A DNA stretch of 64,000 nucleotides, taken from NCBI GenBank assembly GCA_958296125.1, contig OY282444.1, positions 2,823,623 to 2,887,622 of the forward strand, read 5' to 3'. Numbering within the stretch: position 1 is the stretch's first letter; every line of letters starts with the position of its first letter. Shown in pieces: positions 37,401 through 46,301 of the stretch. A model generated the notes under the pieces. That model was not told the DNA's origin. It saw nothing but the letters and a program-made list of their open reading frames with translations, and did not search any database. This DNA is from an uncultured Poribacteria bacterium (GTDB lineage: Bacteria > Poribacteria > WGA-4E > PCPOR2b). Made by a program: the position numbers and the translations under genes.

Positions 37401-38269
37401 TCGAAGATCAAAGCTTAGAACTGGATGCCCGTACAGCTGCGCTTGCGAAGCTCTCCGCTCGCACAAAAGCTGCCACGGCATTGGCCAACATCAAAGACCC
37501 ACGCGCCGCCGAAGCGTTTGGAAGACGGCTCATTGACGAATCGGAATATATTATTGCAATAGTAGACAAAGATGGGAAAAAAATTCCGAAACATAATTGG
37601 AGTTGGGAGCATTTTGTCATAGCTACCAAACCGTTCCGCCTGCCTGCTTTTGTTGCACCCAAGATGATTGAGCGGATTGAAGATCCACTGGAAGAGTGGC
37701 CCGTAAAGGCGCACGCTGCCAATGTCCTCGCAAAATCTGATGCCCCAGGCGTTGGACCGAGAATCAGAGAACTGCTCGCCGATCCAATCGTGCAGATACG
37801 CCAATACACGGCACTCGGTGCCGGTGAAGGCAAACTCAGTGAATTCAAGGACGACTTGGTGAAATTGATGTTGGGCGAGGTGGAAATCAACGCTGATGTG
37901 CGACGAGGGGCAACACAGGGACTGGGGAGCCTGGGCGACCCCTCCGTTGTGCCAGCCCTTGCAGAAACACTTAATAATGATGTTAATGTTATAGCGCTCC
38001 GTCAGGATGCCGCAATTGCCCTTGGGAAAATTGGAGATGATGCGGCTGTTACCGTGCTGTCTGCAAAGCTGGAAGCCCTCCAGGCGAGTCAGGCGGAAAA
38101 GAAATTGCGGATCGACATTCTCAAAGCACTCGCCGAAGCTAAGAATCCAAAAGCTATACCCATTCTCAAGACAGCTCTGGAAGATTCGGATGGGGACATC
38201 CACTTCTGGGCAGCAGATGCACTGTATAAAATTACGGGCGATGGGCATGGATATCACCGCGTGGGTTAA
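34430..38269 (+). CDS. Giant HEAT-repeat lipoprotein
   Basis: The 1279-residue protein begins with a lipoprotein signal (MKPKLVLFISFVLALGILTGC, lipobox LTGC). It then consists of about thirty HEAT/PBS-lyase-type repeats, recognisable as ALGEIKAPESMPALVWVL, ALGKIKGNKVVNPLLTTL, ALGAIREARAVDKLIELF and similar, with breaks near 580-630 and 1040-1080. Proteins like this form long superhelical scaffolds for binding other proteins; no enzymatic motif is visible. It would sit on the periplasmic face of a membrane. It follows glyQS by 93 bases and has a GGGAG site before the ATG. Confidence 0.8.
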   Translation: MKPKLVLFISFVLALGILTGCADKEDKNILEARETIAKSDYAAARSAIETAPDLPETRAMRVLLQLHTASGWETDVAAWHATIQKVVDYLQPLNKDIKTLEMQEDPDSDDLDRLERLIRSRNSIAGLLVKSLAAAAEKNASLLSELVSQTNSAAITALLEAEKCFDPMASGAAMMLIQKLGNTPEVSDLLIRATQHPDADIRKGAVKHLGDLADPKLIPTFESILKNKNESPYVLYNVIGALERLKDEPIVPALKLATQTNAAQVRMHAAKLIGQLKAEEAIPSLIHLLADLDAYVRTVSINALNLIGEASIEPLIEVLDSGAQNVLPDENSTEFLQLTSEYHYLANAYIDATRHKNHRIRTQAAAGQALGALKAEEGIPRLISLLDNDDLRASAGTALQAMKGVAVPGLINALKDPRDNVRIRSAEVLAGIIDLRSVDGLSEALMTDARKDVRAAAAKTLGVLRGRGTDNSARDALIQGLKLDDTTAANAANALGEIQIGTDEAVQELITMAMDKRGRETVRSAALSALTKLAAAQAVQPMLLLMLSDETSPALRKGAVAALGEIKAPESMPALVWVLRTRYEDIKNFQRHLKRQYNTLARLKEAIAELGVEWTGEYAPPDYRTWGELKPIPSLVRSEVALSLGKIKGNAVVEPLIDALREDERAAVRKSAAFALGEIAGELVIDPLIHALRNDKQGIVRQEAAVALGKIKGNKVVNPLLTTLKKDKFEGARKQAAIALRELPPELADDGLVDVLKKGWGTFEEKEEALSVQTEVITSLTKLGNEATAKSLINALKSEEDEWTRWQLVFVLGRLEENDNSPVDAVSLELEHPNYIIRKEAVLGLGLSKDRKSLGVLTKILEDKNEYKSIRASAATALGTLLDERAGSSLLAALDDEHIEVRAQAATALGAIREARAVDKLIELFYAPLEDKSVKAACMTALGLIGGEKAEAVLLDVLKTETEKGSIFTNAVTGLGELKSTKAVPALIEILEDQSLELDARTAALAKLSARTKAATALANIKDPRAAEAFGRRLIDESEYIIAIVDKDGKKIPKHNWSWEHFVIATKPFRLPAFVAPKMIERIEDPLEEWPVKAHAANVLAKSDAPGVGPRIRELLADPIVQIRQYTALGAGEGKLSEFKDDLVKLMLGEVEINADVRRGATQGLGSLGDPSVVPALAETLNNDVNVIALRQDAAIALGKIGDDAAVTVLSAKLEALQASQAEKKLRIDILKALAEAKNPKAIPILKTALEDSDGDIHFWAADALYKITGDGHGYHRVG

Positions 38270-38411
38270 AGCTCGCTTTGCTTAAATAACCCTTGTGCAA
38301 ACTACGGCACAGTGCAGCGTACCACTAACAAACCAATGCACTAATGAACCAACATAGCCCTAGCGGGGCGACATGTGTATAGAATCAAATCAATGAAAGG
38401 AGGATACACAG

Positions 38412-38927
38412 GTGAAGTCAAACCCAAACCGACTCATCGACCATTTCTTTCAAATGCAAAAAGAGATTGACCGTCTTTTCGATGATTTCAGGGAACCGTC
38501 GCAGGATCTAACGACTGAAACGACGCATTGGCGACCGCCGATGGACATTTATGAAACGGTCGATAGTTTTGTTGTCAAGATTGAAATCGCAGGCATAGAA
38601 CCGAGCGAAGATGTCAAAATCCAACTGAATCGAAATGTCTTGACCCTCAAAGGATACCGACAAGATCGGACCGACCTGAAAAAAGAACACTACCATCAGG
38701 CTGAATTAAACTACGGTCCCTTTGAACGGTCGATTGTATTACCAAATATCTTGGCGGAAGATGTGGCACCGGTTGCGAGTTATGCAAACGGTTTTCTGGA
38801 GATCCATATCCCGAAGGCAAAGGTAAATATGCCAAAAGAGATCGTTGTTCAAGCCAAGAAAGAATTAGAGGTTGGTGTACCTGAAAATCCGGAACGAAAG
38901 GAGCTTGATGATGACATCGAAGGATAA
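38412..38927 (+). CDS. Hsp20/alpha-crystallin family small heat-shock protein
   Basis: The 171-residue protein has an alpha-crystallin domain from about 45 to 145: the opening RPPMDIYETVDSFVVKIEIAG, LKGYRQD, the beta7 region GPFERSIVLP, and the closing ANGFLEIHIPKA. It keeps the C-terminal extension. Small heat-shock proteins hold unfolded clients for later refolding or proteolysis. The start is GTG at 38412 with an AAAGGAGG site nine bases upstream. It overlaps the Lon gene by 20 bases, so holding chaperone and protease are translationally coupled. Confidence 0.88.
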   Translation: MKSNPNRLIDHFFQMQKEIDRLFDDFREPSQDLTTETTHWRPPMDIYETVDSFVVKIEIAGIEPSEDVKIQLNRNVLTLKGYRQDRTDLKKEHYHQAELNYGPFERSIVLPNILAEDVAPVASYANGFLEIHIPKAKVNMPKEIVVQAKKELEVGVPENPERKELDDDIEG

Positions 38928-41292
38928 AAACAAACAGGACCTGAAGGTTGAAGTGCCGCAAGAACTGCCAATTATTCCTGTCCCGGGAGACCTGGTTATC
39001 TTTCCGTATATGCCGCCGGTCCCCCCGTTTCCGCCGCATCACGTTGTGTTATCGGGAGAGAGCGTTACAGCGGCTGTCGATGAAGCCCTAATCGATGGTT
39101 CGCGGCTGCTCTGCATCTTTAATCTCCAGTCGGATAAAGACACACCGGAGTTGACCGTTGAAGACTTTAATACTGTTGGAACGCAGGTTTACATTATTAA
39201 GTGTCGCAAAGAGGATGAAAATGTCTTGTTCCTCGCACAGGGGCGGGCAAGGGTTCAGATTGAAGAAATTACGCAGACCGATCCATTTATCAAAGGACGG
39301 GTGCAAATCATTGAAGAAAAAGAGGAAGAAACGACCGTTGAAGTAGAAGCTCTGATGCGCAGTGTCACCTCTTTATTTCAAAAGATTGTCGAGCTTTCGT
39401 CACGATATCAGGAAGAATTCAGTATTATTGCAGACAATATTGACGAACCGGGGCGACTCGCAGATTATGTCGCGGCGACACTCGATCTCAAACCTCAAGA
39501 TAAGCAAGTACTTTTGGAAACCATCTCTCCCACAGATCGGTTGGCTCAATTAATCCTCTCACTCACTAAGGAACTAGACCTGCTTGAACTGGAAAGCAAG
39601 ATTCAGTCTGATGCCCAAGGTGTAATTAACCAAGGGCAGCGCGAATACTTTCTCCGCGAACAGATGAAAGCCATCCAAAAAGAGCTCGGTGAAGCCGACG
39701 ATCTGTTGCTAGAGATCGAGGAGATGCGAGAGCAGATTGAAAAAGCCAATATGCCCGAAAAAGTGCACACCGCTGCACACAAGGAGCTCAATCGCCTCTC
39801 CAAGATGCACTCAGCCTCCCCGGAGTCAACCGTTTCTCGAAATTACCTCGATTGGCTCATCAACCTCCCTTGGGATGTCAGCACACCCGACCGCCTCGAC
39901 ATCCCTCACGCAAAGCAGATCCTTGATGAAGATCACTATGATCTCGAAAAGGTTAAAGACCGAATTCTGGAATATCTTGCGGTGCGGATGCTCAAGAAAG
40001 ATATGAAAGGGCCCATCCTCTGCTTTGTGGGACCACCGGGGGTCGGGAAAACCTCGTTGGGTGCTTCAATCGCCAGAGCGATGGAGCGAAAATTTGTGCG
40101 GGTTTCATTGGGTGGAGTGCATGACGAAGCGGAAATTCGAGGACACCGACGAACCTACATCGGCTCAATGCCGGGGCGCGTTGTAAAGAGTCTACGTCAG
40201 GTAGAGTCCAATAACCCGGTTTTTATGTTAGACGAAATTGATAAACTCGGTTCAGATTTTCGCGGCGATCCGGCGGCGGCACTGCTTGAGGTGCTTGATC
40301 CAGAGCAGAACTTTGCTTTTGTGGATAACTACCTTGAGGTCTCCTTCGATCTCTCGAAGGTCATGTTCATTACCACGGCTAATCAGCTCCACACCATTCC
40401 CCCAGCCTTGCTTGATCGCCTCGAAATTCTCGAACTCCCCGGCTACACCACCAACGAGAAGTTGATGATTGCCAAGCAGTATCTCATCCCGCGCCAACTC
40501 GAAGCGCACGGTATTGAGGAGGCTACGCTGTCTATCGCGGATGACGCACTTCATCAGGTAATCGACAAATACACCCGTGAGGCAGGGGTCCGAAACCTTG
40601 AACGTGAGATGGGAGCAATCTGTCGAAAGGTTGCCCGCCAGATTGCCGAGGGGAAAGATACACCAACCCATGTGACAACTGACGATGTGCCGAATTATTT
40701 GGGACCAACCAAATTTTACTCTGAAATTGCTGAACGGAAGGAGGAGATTGGCGTTGTAACCGGTATGTCTGCCACCGCTTATGGGGGTGAGATTCTGTTT
40801 ATAGAGGCAACCAGTATGGCTGGTGAGGGAAAGTTACTTCTCACAGGACAGCTCGGTGATGTGATGCAGGAATCCGCCCAAGCCGCGCTAAGTTATGTCA
40901 AGTCCCAGGCGGAGATATTACATTTCGACCCTGATTTCTTCCGAAAGCACGACATCCACGTTCATGTGCCAGCCGGGGCGAGCCCGAAAGATGGGCCCTC
41001 CGCCGGTATCACCATCGCCACAGCCCTCGCTTCTCTGGCGACGAGACATAACGTCCTCCCCGAGGTTGCGATGACCGGCGAAATTACGTTGCGGGGGCGG
41101 GTGCTACCGATCGGCGGCTTGAAGGAGAAGACCCTCGCTGCCAAGCAAGCAGGGATTAAGACTGTTATCCTACCTGAGCGCAATCAGAAAGATCTGGTTG
41201 AAGTTCCCGATGATGCTAAGGAGGGACTTGAGTTTATGTTTGTTGATCATGTAGATGAAGTCCTTAATCGGGCACTCAAGCAAAATCAGTAA
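38908..41292 (+). CDS. lon: ATP-dependent protease Lon
   Basis: The roughly 795-residue protein has the complete Lon order: N-terminal LON domain ([15 protein letters not shown]), the coiled region with [18 protein letters not shown], the AAA+ module with Walker [17 protein letters not shown] near 372-386 and Walker [12 protein letters not shown], and the protease domain with catalytic Ser in [10 protein letters not shown] near 698 and Lys in [14 protein letters not shown] near 741. ATG 38908 or 38911 is chosen because AAAGGA lies just upstream within the end of hsp20; the frame opens earlier at 38872. Lon degrades damaged and regulatory proteins. Confidence 0.92.
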   Translation: MMTSKDKNKQDLKVEVPQELPIIPVPGDLVIFPYMPPVPPFPPHHVVLSGESVTAAVDEALIDGSRLLCIFNLQSDKDTPELTVEDFNTVGTQVYIIKCRKEDENVLFLAQGRARVQIEEITQTDPFIKGRVQIIEEKEEETTVEVEALMRSVTSLFQKIVELSSRYQEEFSIIADNIDEPGRLADYVAATLDLKPQDKQVLLETISPTDRLAQLILSLTKELDLLELESKIQSDAQGVINQGQREYFLREQMKAIQKELGEADDLLLEIEEMREQIEKANMPEKVHTAAHKELNRLSKMHSASPESTVSRNYLDWLINLPWDVSTPDRLDIPHAKQILDEDHYDLEKVKDRILEYLAVRMLKKDMKGPILCFVGPPGVGKTSLGASIARAMERKFVRVSLGGVHDEAEIRGHRRTYIGSMPGRVVKSLRQVESNNPVFMLDEIDKLGSDFRGDPAAALLEVLDPEQNFAFVDNYLEVSFDLSKVMFITTANQLHTIPPALLDRLEILELPGYTTNEKLMIAKQYLIPRQLEAHGIEEATLSIADDALHQVIDKYTREAGVRNLEREMGAICRKVARQIAEGKDTPTHVTTDDVPNYLGPTKFYSEIAERKEEIGVVTGMSATAYGGEILFIEATSMAGEGKLLLTGQLGDVMQESAQAALSYVKSQAEILHFDPDFFRKHDIHVHVPAGASPKDGPSAGITIATALASLATRHNVLPEVAMTGEITLRGRVLPIGGLKEKTLAAKQAGIKTVILPERNQKDLVEVPDDAKEGLEFMFVDHVDEVLNRALKQNQ

Positions 41293-41404
41293 AAAACAAA
41301 CGCTCATGTCAAGAAATCGTGCAACAGCAGCATCGGGACTAAGAAGCCTGTCCCTACAGTTGAGATAAACCGCTGAGATTTTGGAAAGAGAGACGGAGAT
41401 ACGG

Positions 41405-44320
41405 ATGCAGACTGAGGACACAATTTCGGTCTATATAGCGGATATATTGCGAGAACGCAGAAATACATGGAGCATCGAATCACAGGAAACACTGCTGCGC
41501 GAAGCCAAACGTCCCGATATAACCCTGACAGAAACCGGCAAAGAGCCGATGGTCATAGAGGTAAAGATTGACCACCACCGCTCACCAAATTTAGAGGGCG
41601 AAGAGCAAGCAAAAGGACGATTCGGAAAACGCTTGGCATCATTTGAAATCCTTAAAACCGCCATGGCATTACGAGTCCCCTATCGGTTTCGACAGCTCAG
41701 CAGTGCTGAGATTTCTAACGCACTCCGACACGCCGATGACCTCCATTACGCCCTCTTCAGCATTGATGCCCCTCACCGTTTTCCCAATAGCGGTTGGATT
41801 GTCGGCAGTATCAGTGACGTTGCCACTGCCCTCCGAATTGGTGCCATCCCCATTTCCAAAGTTGTTCAAGCCGCCGAAGATTTAGAGCGCGGCGTAAATG
41901 AAGCTGCAATCCTCCTCGCTGCTGCTGTAAAAATACGCCCCCACATCGCAGAAACCATTGAGGAAATCCTCTATCAAGGAGCGGGTGAACAGACCTATCG
42001 GATGGCGATGTTGATCATCACAAATGCTTTCGTTTTCCAGAGCGCACTTGCCGGAACCCCGGGAATGGACACAGTGCCATCCCTCGGCCAACTCCAAACG
42101 GTGGGAGAACAACTTAACGTCAATGAAGTCTTGAACGCGTGGGATGTCGTTCGACAGGTCAACTATCGTCCAATCTTTGATGTTGCGTATCATCTGACGA
42201 AAGAGGTGCTGGCAACAGACGATAAACTGGTCGGACAGGTATTGTGGACCCTACGTAACACCGCCCAAGGACTAATTACGCGAGGGTTGGCGCAGATACA
42301 CGAGCTAGCGGGCATCGTCTTTCAACGGTTAATTGTTGACCGACGGTTCATCAAGGCAAATTATACGCGCCCCGAGTCCGTTGCACTGCTCTCCGCCCTC
42401 GTTTTACCCGACGGGCAGCCTACCCTAGGGGAGGGGCTATGTGCCTTTCCAAAGGTCGCCGATTTTGCTTGTGGCACCGGCGCACTACTAAACGGACTTT
42501 ACCAGCGGATATTGGCACTACATGAACAAGCGGGTGGGATTGGGAAAGACATTCACCGGCAAATGGTAGAAAATAACCTCGTTGGGGCTGATATCATGCC
42601 CAATGCCAGCCACCTCACCGCTTCAATTATTGCGAGCACCTACCCCGATGTCAAAATTGGGAAAACCCGCATTCACACTATGGCATACGGCACGCAGCGA
42701 CTAGATGGCAAATATGCAATAGGGGCTTTGGATTTACTTGAGAATCCGGAGGCAACGTTGCCATTAGGGTTAATAAACGCGGAGCAGGTTCAAGGTGGTG
42801 ACAGCTCAGACGATACCCAAGAATCGGAATTTCGGCACGGCGAATTTGATATCATCATCGATAATCCACCCTTTACAAGGATGGGAGCGGATAATAATTC
42901 TGATAACCCTGATGTTCCGACGACTCTGTTTGGAGATAAGGATGAAGATGTCGCCAAGGCGATGAAAACATCGCTCCGAAGCATGGAGACCTCCATCGCA
43001 AATGGCAACGCCGGCCTCGGTTCCTATTTTGTTGACCTTGCAGATCGGATGCTAAAAAGTAGTGATGGGGAGGCATCTCTGTATCCGCCCACGATGGGGT
43101 TCGTGCTTCCCTTGACTGTCCTGACTTCTCCCAACTGGCAGAAGGTAAGAGACCTATGGGCTACTATGTATCACGATGTAACTGTTGTCACCATCGCCGA
43201 TGCCAAAACGGGAAACTGTGCCTTCTCCGCGGACACGGACATGGCAGAGTGTCTCGTGGTTGCCCTCAAAGGCAGGACGGAAAACACCGGCCGCGGCACC
43301 TTTGTCTGTCTGCACCGCAGGCCAAATAGCCATTTAGAGGCAGTTGAAATAGCTAAGTGGATTCAACATCTCCGAAATGTCAGAAAGTTTGAAGATCCAC
43401 CAATCGGTGGGAATCCTATCAAGGTCGGGGATGAGATAGTAGGGTTTGCCTTAAATTGTCCGTTGCAAGGGGTGTGGACCACCTCACGCATCAGAGATCT
43501 CGCGTTGATTCAATCCACCTATCACTTAGCAAATGGGCATGTCTGGTTACCGGGACAGCGCACCCTCCTCGAAATACCGATGAGGACTATCGGTAAGATT
43601 GCGACAATCGGTTTTAACCACCGAACTATTAAGGACCCATCATGGGGTGCCTTTGACATAGAAATGGGGTGCTCCGATACAGATTTGTATCCGGGGTTGT
43701 GGCATCTCGATTCAGACAATCAACGCGCCATGGTTGTGCAACCGGATTGCCACGGCCTCATTCGTTCCAACTATTGGGACAAAGCCCAGGAAATATTGGA
43801 AAGAAATGGACGCGTCCATCACAATTTAGATTTACGGTTTAACGCAAATTCTCTATCAGTGCTCTTCACAGAGAAGACCGCTATCGGTATCGGCTGCCCC
43901 AATGTCGTGTTTGAAAATCCTTTACATGACTACGTTTTCTCCTTGTGGGGAAACTCAACCTTGGGGTTGTTATGCCACTGGATGCATTGTAACAAGCAGC
44001 ACGAGGGGCGTGGAAGAGTTAGCTTGAAGGTCCTAGAGTCAATGCCGACGTTGGATGTGCATCAATTGGATCAGGCTGCCTTGCAGAACGCCGAGTGTAT
44101 TTTTGAGGAGATGAAGCATAAGCGGATGCTTCCGTTCAATCAGATGTTTGAGGATGTGGCGCGTCAGGAGTTGGATCGGCGGCTGTTATCTGAGGTGCTT
44201 GGGATATCTGAGACAACACATCCGGATGTTTATGCGGGCTTGGATCGCCTCCGCGAGCGATTGTGTGAAGAGCCTAGCATCCACGGTGGGAAGCTGTCGC
44301 GGGTTACATTGCCGCCTTAG
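41405..44320 (+). CDS. Single-chain nuclease plus N6-adenine methyltransferase (type IIG-like restriction enzyme)
   Basis: The roughly 971-residue protein combines an N-terminal PD-(D/E)XK motif (P37-D38 ... I51-E52-V-K54) with a gamma-class methyltransferase: motif I DFACGTGALLNGLY near 353 and motif IV DNPPF near 486. A long C-terminal part could be the target-recognition domain. A single protein that both cuts and methylates fits type IIG or BREX/DISARM-like solitary enzymes; no partner genes are seen. ATG 41405 is chosen over TTG 41381 because GGAG lies six bases upstream. It overlaps no neighbour and could have been acquired separately from the type III cluster. Confidence 0.75.
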   Translation: MQTEDTISVYIADILRERRNTWSIESQETLLREAKRPDITLTETGKEPMVIEVKIDHHRSPNLEGEEQAKGRFGKRLASFEILKTAMALRVPYRFRQLSSAEISNALRHADDLHYALFSIDAPHRFPNSGWIVGSISDVATALRIGAIPISKVVQAAEDLERGVNEAAILLAAAVKIRPHIAETIEEILYQGAGEQTYRMAMLIITNAFVFQSALAGTPGMDTVPSLGQLQTVGEQLNVNEVLNAWDVVRQVNYRPIFDVAYHLTKEVLATDDKLVGQVLWTLRNTAQGLITRGLAQIHELAGIVFQRLIVDRRFIKANYTRPESVALLSALVLPDGQPTLGEGLCAFPKVADFACGTGALLNGLYQRILALHEQAGGIGKDIHRQMVENNLVGADIMPNASHLTASIIASTYPDVKIGKTRIHTMAYGTQRLDGKYAIGALDLLENPEATLPLGLINAEQVQGGDSSDDTQESEFRHGEFDIIIDNPPFTRMGADNNSDNPDVPTTLFGDKDEDVAKAMKTSLRSMETSIANGNAGLGSYFVDLADRMLKSSDGEASLYPPTMGFVLPLTVLTSPNWQKVRDLWATMYHDVTVVTIADAKTGNCAFSADTDMAECLVVALKGRTENTGRGTFVCLHRRPNSHLEAVEIAKWIQHLRNVRKFEDPPIGGNPIKVGDEIVGFALNCPLQGVWTTSRIRDLALIQSTYHLANGHVWLPGQRTLLEIPMRTIGKIATIGFNHRTIKDPSWGAFDIEMGCSDTDLYPGLWHLDSDNQRAMVVQPDCHGLIRSNYWDKAQEILERNGRVHHNLDLRFNANSLSVLFTEKTAIGIGCPNVVFENPLHDYVFSLWGNSTLGLLCHWMHCNKQHEGRGRVSLKVLESMPTLDVHQLDQAALQNAECIFEEMKHKRMLPFNQMFEDVARQELDRRLLSEVLGISETTHPDVYAGLDRLRERLCEEPSIHGGKLSRVTLPP

Positions 44321-44506
44321 AAGTGCTAAAGAATGCAGGCCATGGGCAATTATTGGGAGTTACAAATTCTGAATTTATTCAAAAAGAAGCTATCTATCGA
44401 GGTGAACAAGGGGGGTTAGGTTGCGATAAAATAATTCGATTGACACTGATACCCATCCATTATAAAATGCTGATGTATTTACAAACATAATGAAGGAGAA
44501 TTCCTG

Positions 44507-45163
44507 ATGGCAGTTAAAATAGAGAAGATGTTTGACTTTCCGGGCCCACAGCCAAACGGCATGCAAGCCACAGAAGAAGGGATCTGGTTTCTTGATCAGG
44601 TTTCAAATCAAGCCCTCCTCGTCTCCTACGAAGGGGAAACTTTGGAGGCGTTCGATACGGATTCCGAGCACGGGAGCGGTATCACGGTGAACGGTGCGGA
44701 CCTTTGGATCGCATCAACCTTCGTCCCGACGCGCATAAAAACCGATGGTCCGGCAATTCTAAAAGCTGACCGATCGAGTGGAAAGACCCTTGCCGCCTAT
44801 CCGACCGCAGGTGCCAAGGAGTCAGGGGCACACGGATTGGAGTGGCGCGATGGCAAATTGTGGATGGCAGTGCCGCCTTCAGCGACCGTTTACCAGTTAG
44901 ATCCGGAAAACGATCTCGCTGTCCTGCATTCTTTCCCGGCTCCCGGAGTCCGTCCACACGGTCTCGCATGGGAGGGGGATGATCTCTGGTGCGTTGAAAC
45001 AAACTACCGCGCCTTCTATCGCATGAATCTCAAAGATGGTTCGACCATTGATAAGATCGAAATTCCCGAACCACACCCGGAACCGCACGGCATGACCCGC
45101 TGGGATGGGTGCTTCTGGTACTGTGATGCCGGATCCGGAGCCGTTTGCCGGGTGTCTCAATAG
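44507..45163 (+). CDS. Beta-propeller protein (NHL/streptogramin-lyase or PQQ-like)
   Basis: The 218-residue protein has about five blades of about 40 residues with repeated cores GIWFLDQVSNQALLVSY, DLWIASTFVPT, GKLWMAVPPSATVYQLD, DDLWCVETNYRAFYRM and GCFWYCDAGSGAVCRV. No signal peptide is visible, so it is probably cytoplasmic. The cysteines and histidines near the blade ends (HGLEW, HGLAW, HGMTRW) recur regularly and may line a central channel. The catalytic function is not evident. A GAAGGAGAATTCCTG site precedes ATG 44507. Confidence 0.6.
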   Translation: MAVKIEKMFDFPGPQPNGMQATEEGIWFLDQVSNQALLVSYEGETLEAFDTDSEHGSGITVNGADLWIASTFVPTRIKTDGPAILKADRSSGKTLAAYPTAGAKESGAHGLEWRDGKLWMAVPPSATVYQLDPENDLAVLHSFPAPGVRPHGLAWEGDDLWCVETNYRAFYRMNLKDGSTIDKIEIPEPHPEPHGMTRWDGCFWYCDAGSGAVCRVSQ

Positions 45164-45209
45164 CCTAGGCTCTCAAACATTTTTCTGAAGCACAAGGCGG
45201 CTGAAGCGA

Positions 45210-46289
45210 ATGAGAAAACAGAGCGAAGACATCGGTTTCTTACCGCCGATTAGGGAATTCTCTGACAGAGGAGCCAAGTGGTTGCTGGAATTTGGCGAAA
45301 ATGTGGAAGGGTTGCTACAAATTGTCGCGAGCGATTTGGCCGACCAACTTGATTTCAGTCAACTCCAACAGGTAAATCAAAGTTTTATTCCCGATAACCT
45401 GCGGAAACAAGAATCCGATGTCATCTATCTGATCCCATTTCAATCTGAAGAGTTGGGTGACGTGTGGGCTTATCTGCTTATCGAACACCAATCGGTGACA
45501 AGTCCCGTGATGGGCTTTCGACTTCTGTTCTACATGGTCAATATTTGGGATGCCCAGCGACGTGGGTGGGAGGATGCGAAAGTCCCTGAAAGCGAGTGGC
45601 ACTTTCGCCCAATTATTCCGATTGTCTTTTATACAGGGAGCCAAACGTGGGAGATGCCGATAACAATGGAGGTAGTCACAGATCTACCACAAGCCCTAGG
45701 ACGGTTTGTTCCCACGTTTGATGTTTTATTCCTGAATGTTAAGGGAGAAGATGCCCCTGACTTCCTCCGTCACCCATTTCGCCTGCTGTTAGAGCTCATT
45801 CGCCAAGAAGATGCAACAAAAGCTGACTTTGAAGCTGTGTTAAGACAGGTAGTAGAGATTTTGAAGGAGTTACCGGAAGAATCGCCGCAGTGGTCAAGAG
45901 CAATGTACTATTTGGTTTTGCTAATCTATCATAGGCGACCTACAGAAGAACGTGAAACCCTGATGAATATTGTTGCCCAAACCCTTGTAGGACGTAGGCA
46001 AATAGAGGAGGTACAAGATATGCCGCAAACAATTGCAGAATACTTCATTCAACAGGGCGAGGAAAGAGGAGAGAAACGCGGTGAAAGGCGCGGTGAAAAA
46101 CGTGGTGAGAAACGCGGTGAACTAAGGGCAAAGCGCGAAGCCGTTCTCAAGCTCCTCCAGCTTCGATTTGATTCCATTCCGCCCTCCGTAGTGAAGAAAA
46201 TTAAGTCCATCCGCAGCGTGGATCGACTCAATGCCCTTTTCGATCAGGCTGCAACTGCCAATAGCATTTCGGAAATTGAGATCAGTTGA
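45210..46289 (+). CDS. Rpn/YhgA-like PD-(D/E)XK nuclease family protein
   Basis: The 359-residue protein has the family pattern FSDRGAKWLLE near the start, then D70 (ESDVIYLIPF) and E92-H-Q94 (YLLIEHQSV), the Asp and Glu-X-Gln of this nuclease family. Rpn proteins promote RecA-independent recombination in E. coli and are often called transposase-like. Residues about 283-306 consist of a charged GEKRGERRGEKRGEKRGE tract encoded by six 12-base repeats at 46056-46127. A DUF4351-like helix pair ends the protein. It lies 12 bases before an ABC transporter gene. Confidence 0.75.
   Translation: MRKQSEDIGFLPPIREFSDRGAKWLLEFGENVEGLLQIVASDLADQLDFSQLQQVNQSFIPDNLRKQESDVIYLIPFQSEELGDVWAYLLIEHQSVTSPVMGFRLLFYMVNIWDAQRRGWEDAKVPESEWHFRPIIPIVFYTGSQTWEMPITMEVVTDLPQALGRFVPTFDVLFLNVKGEDAPDFLRHPFRLLLELIRQEDATKADFEAVLRQVVEILKELPEESPQWSRAMYYLVLLIYHRRPTEERETLMNIVAQTLVGRRQIEEVQDMPQTIAEYFIQQGEERGEKRGERRGEKRGEKRGELRAKREAVLKLLQLRFDSIPPSVVKKIKSIRSVDRLNALFDQAATANSISEIEIS
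46056..46127 (+). repeat. Six 12-base repeats inside the Rpn-like gene
   Basis: The units follow GGNGARARRCGN and encode Gly-Glu-Lys/Arg-Arg. Since the period is a multiple of three, copy-number change would alter only the length of a charged linker, not the frame. Confidence 0.65.
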
Positions 46290-46301
46290 AAGTGGGTCAG
46301 C

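Noticed and set aside
38280-38411. A sigma54 promoter before the hsp20-lon operon
   Set aside because: A GGCACAGTGCAGC sequence has GG and GC one base too close, so it was not counted.
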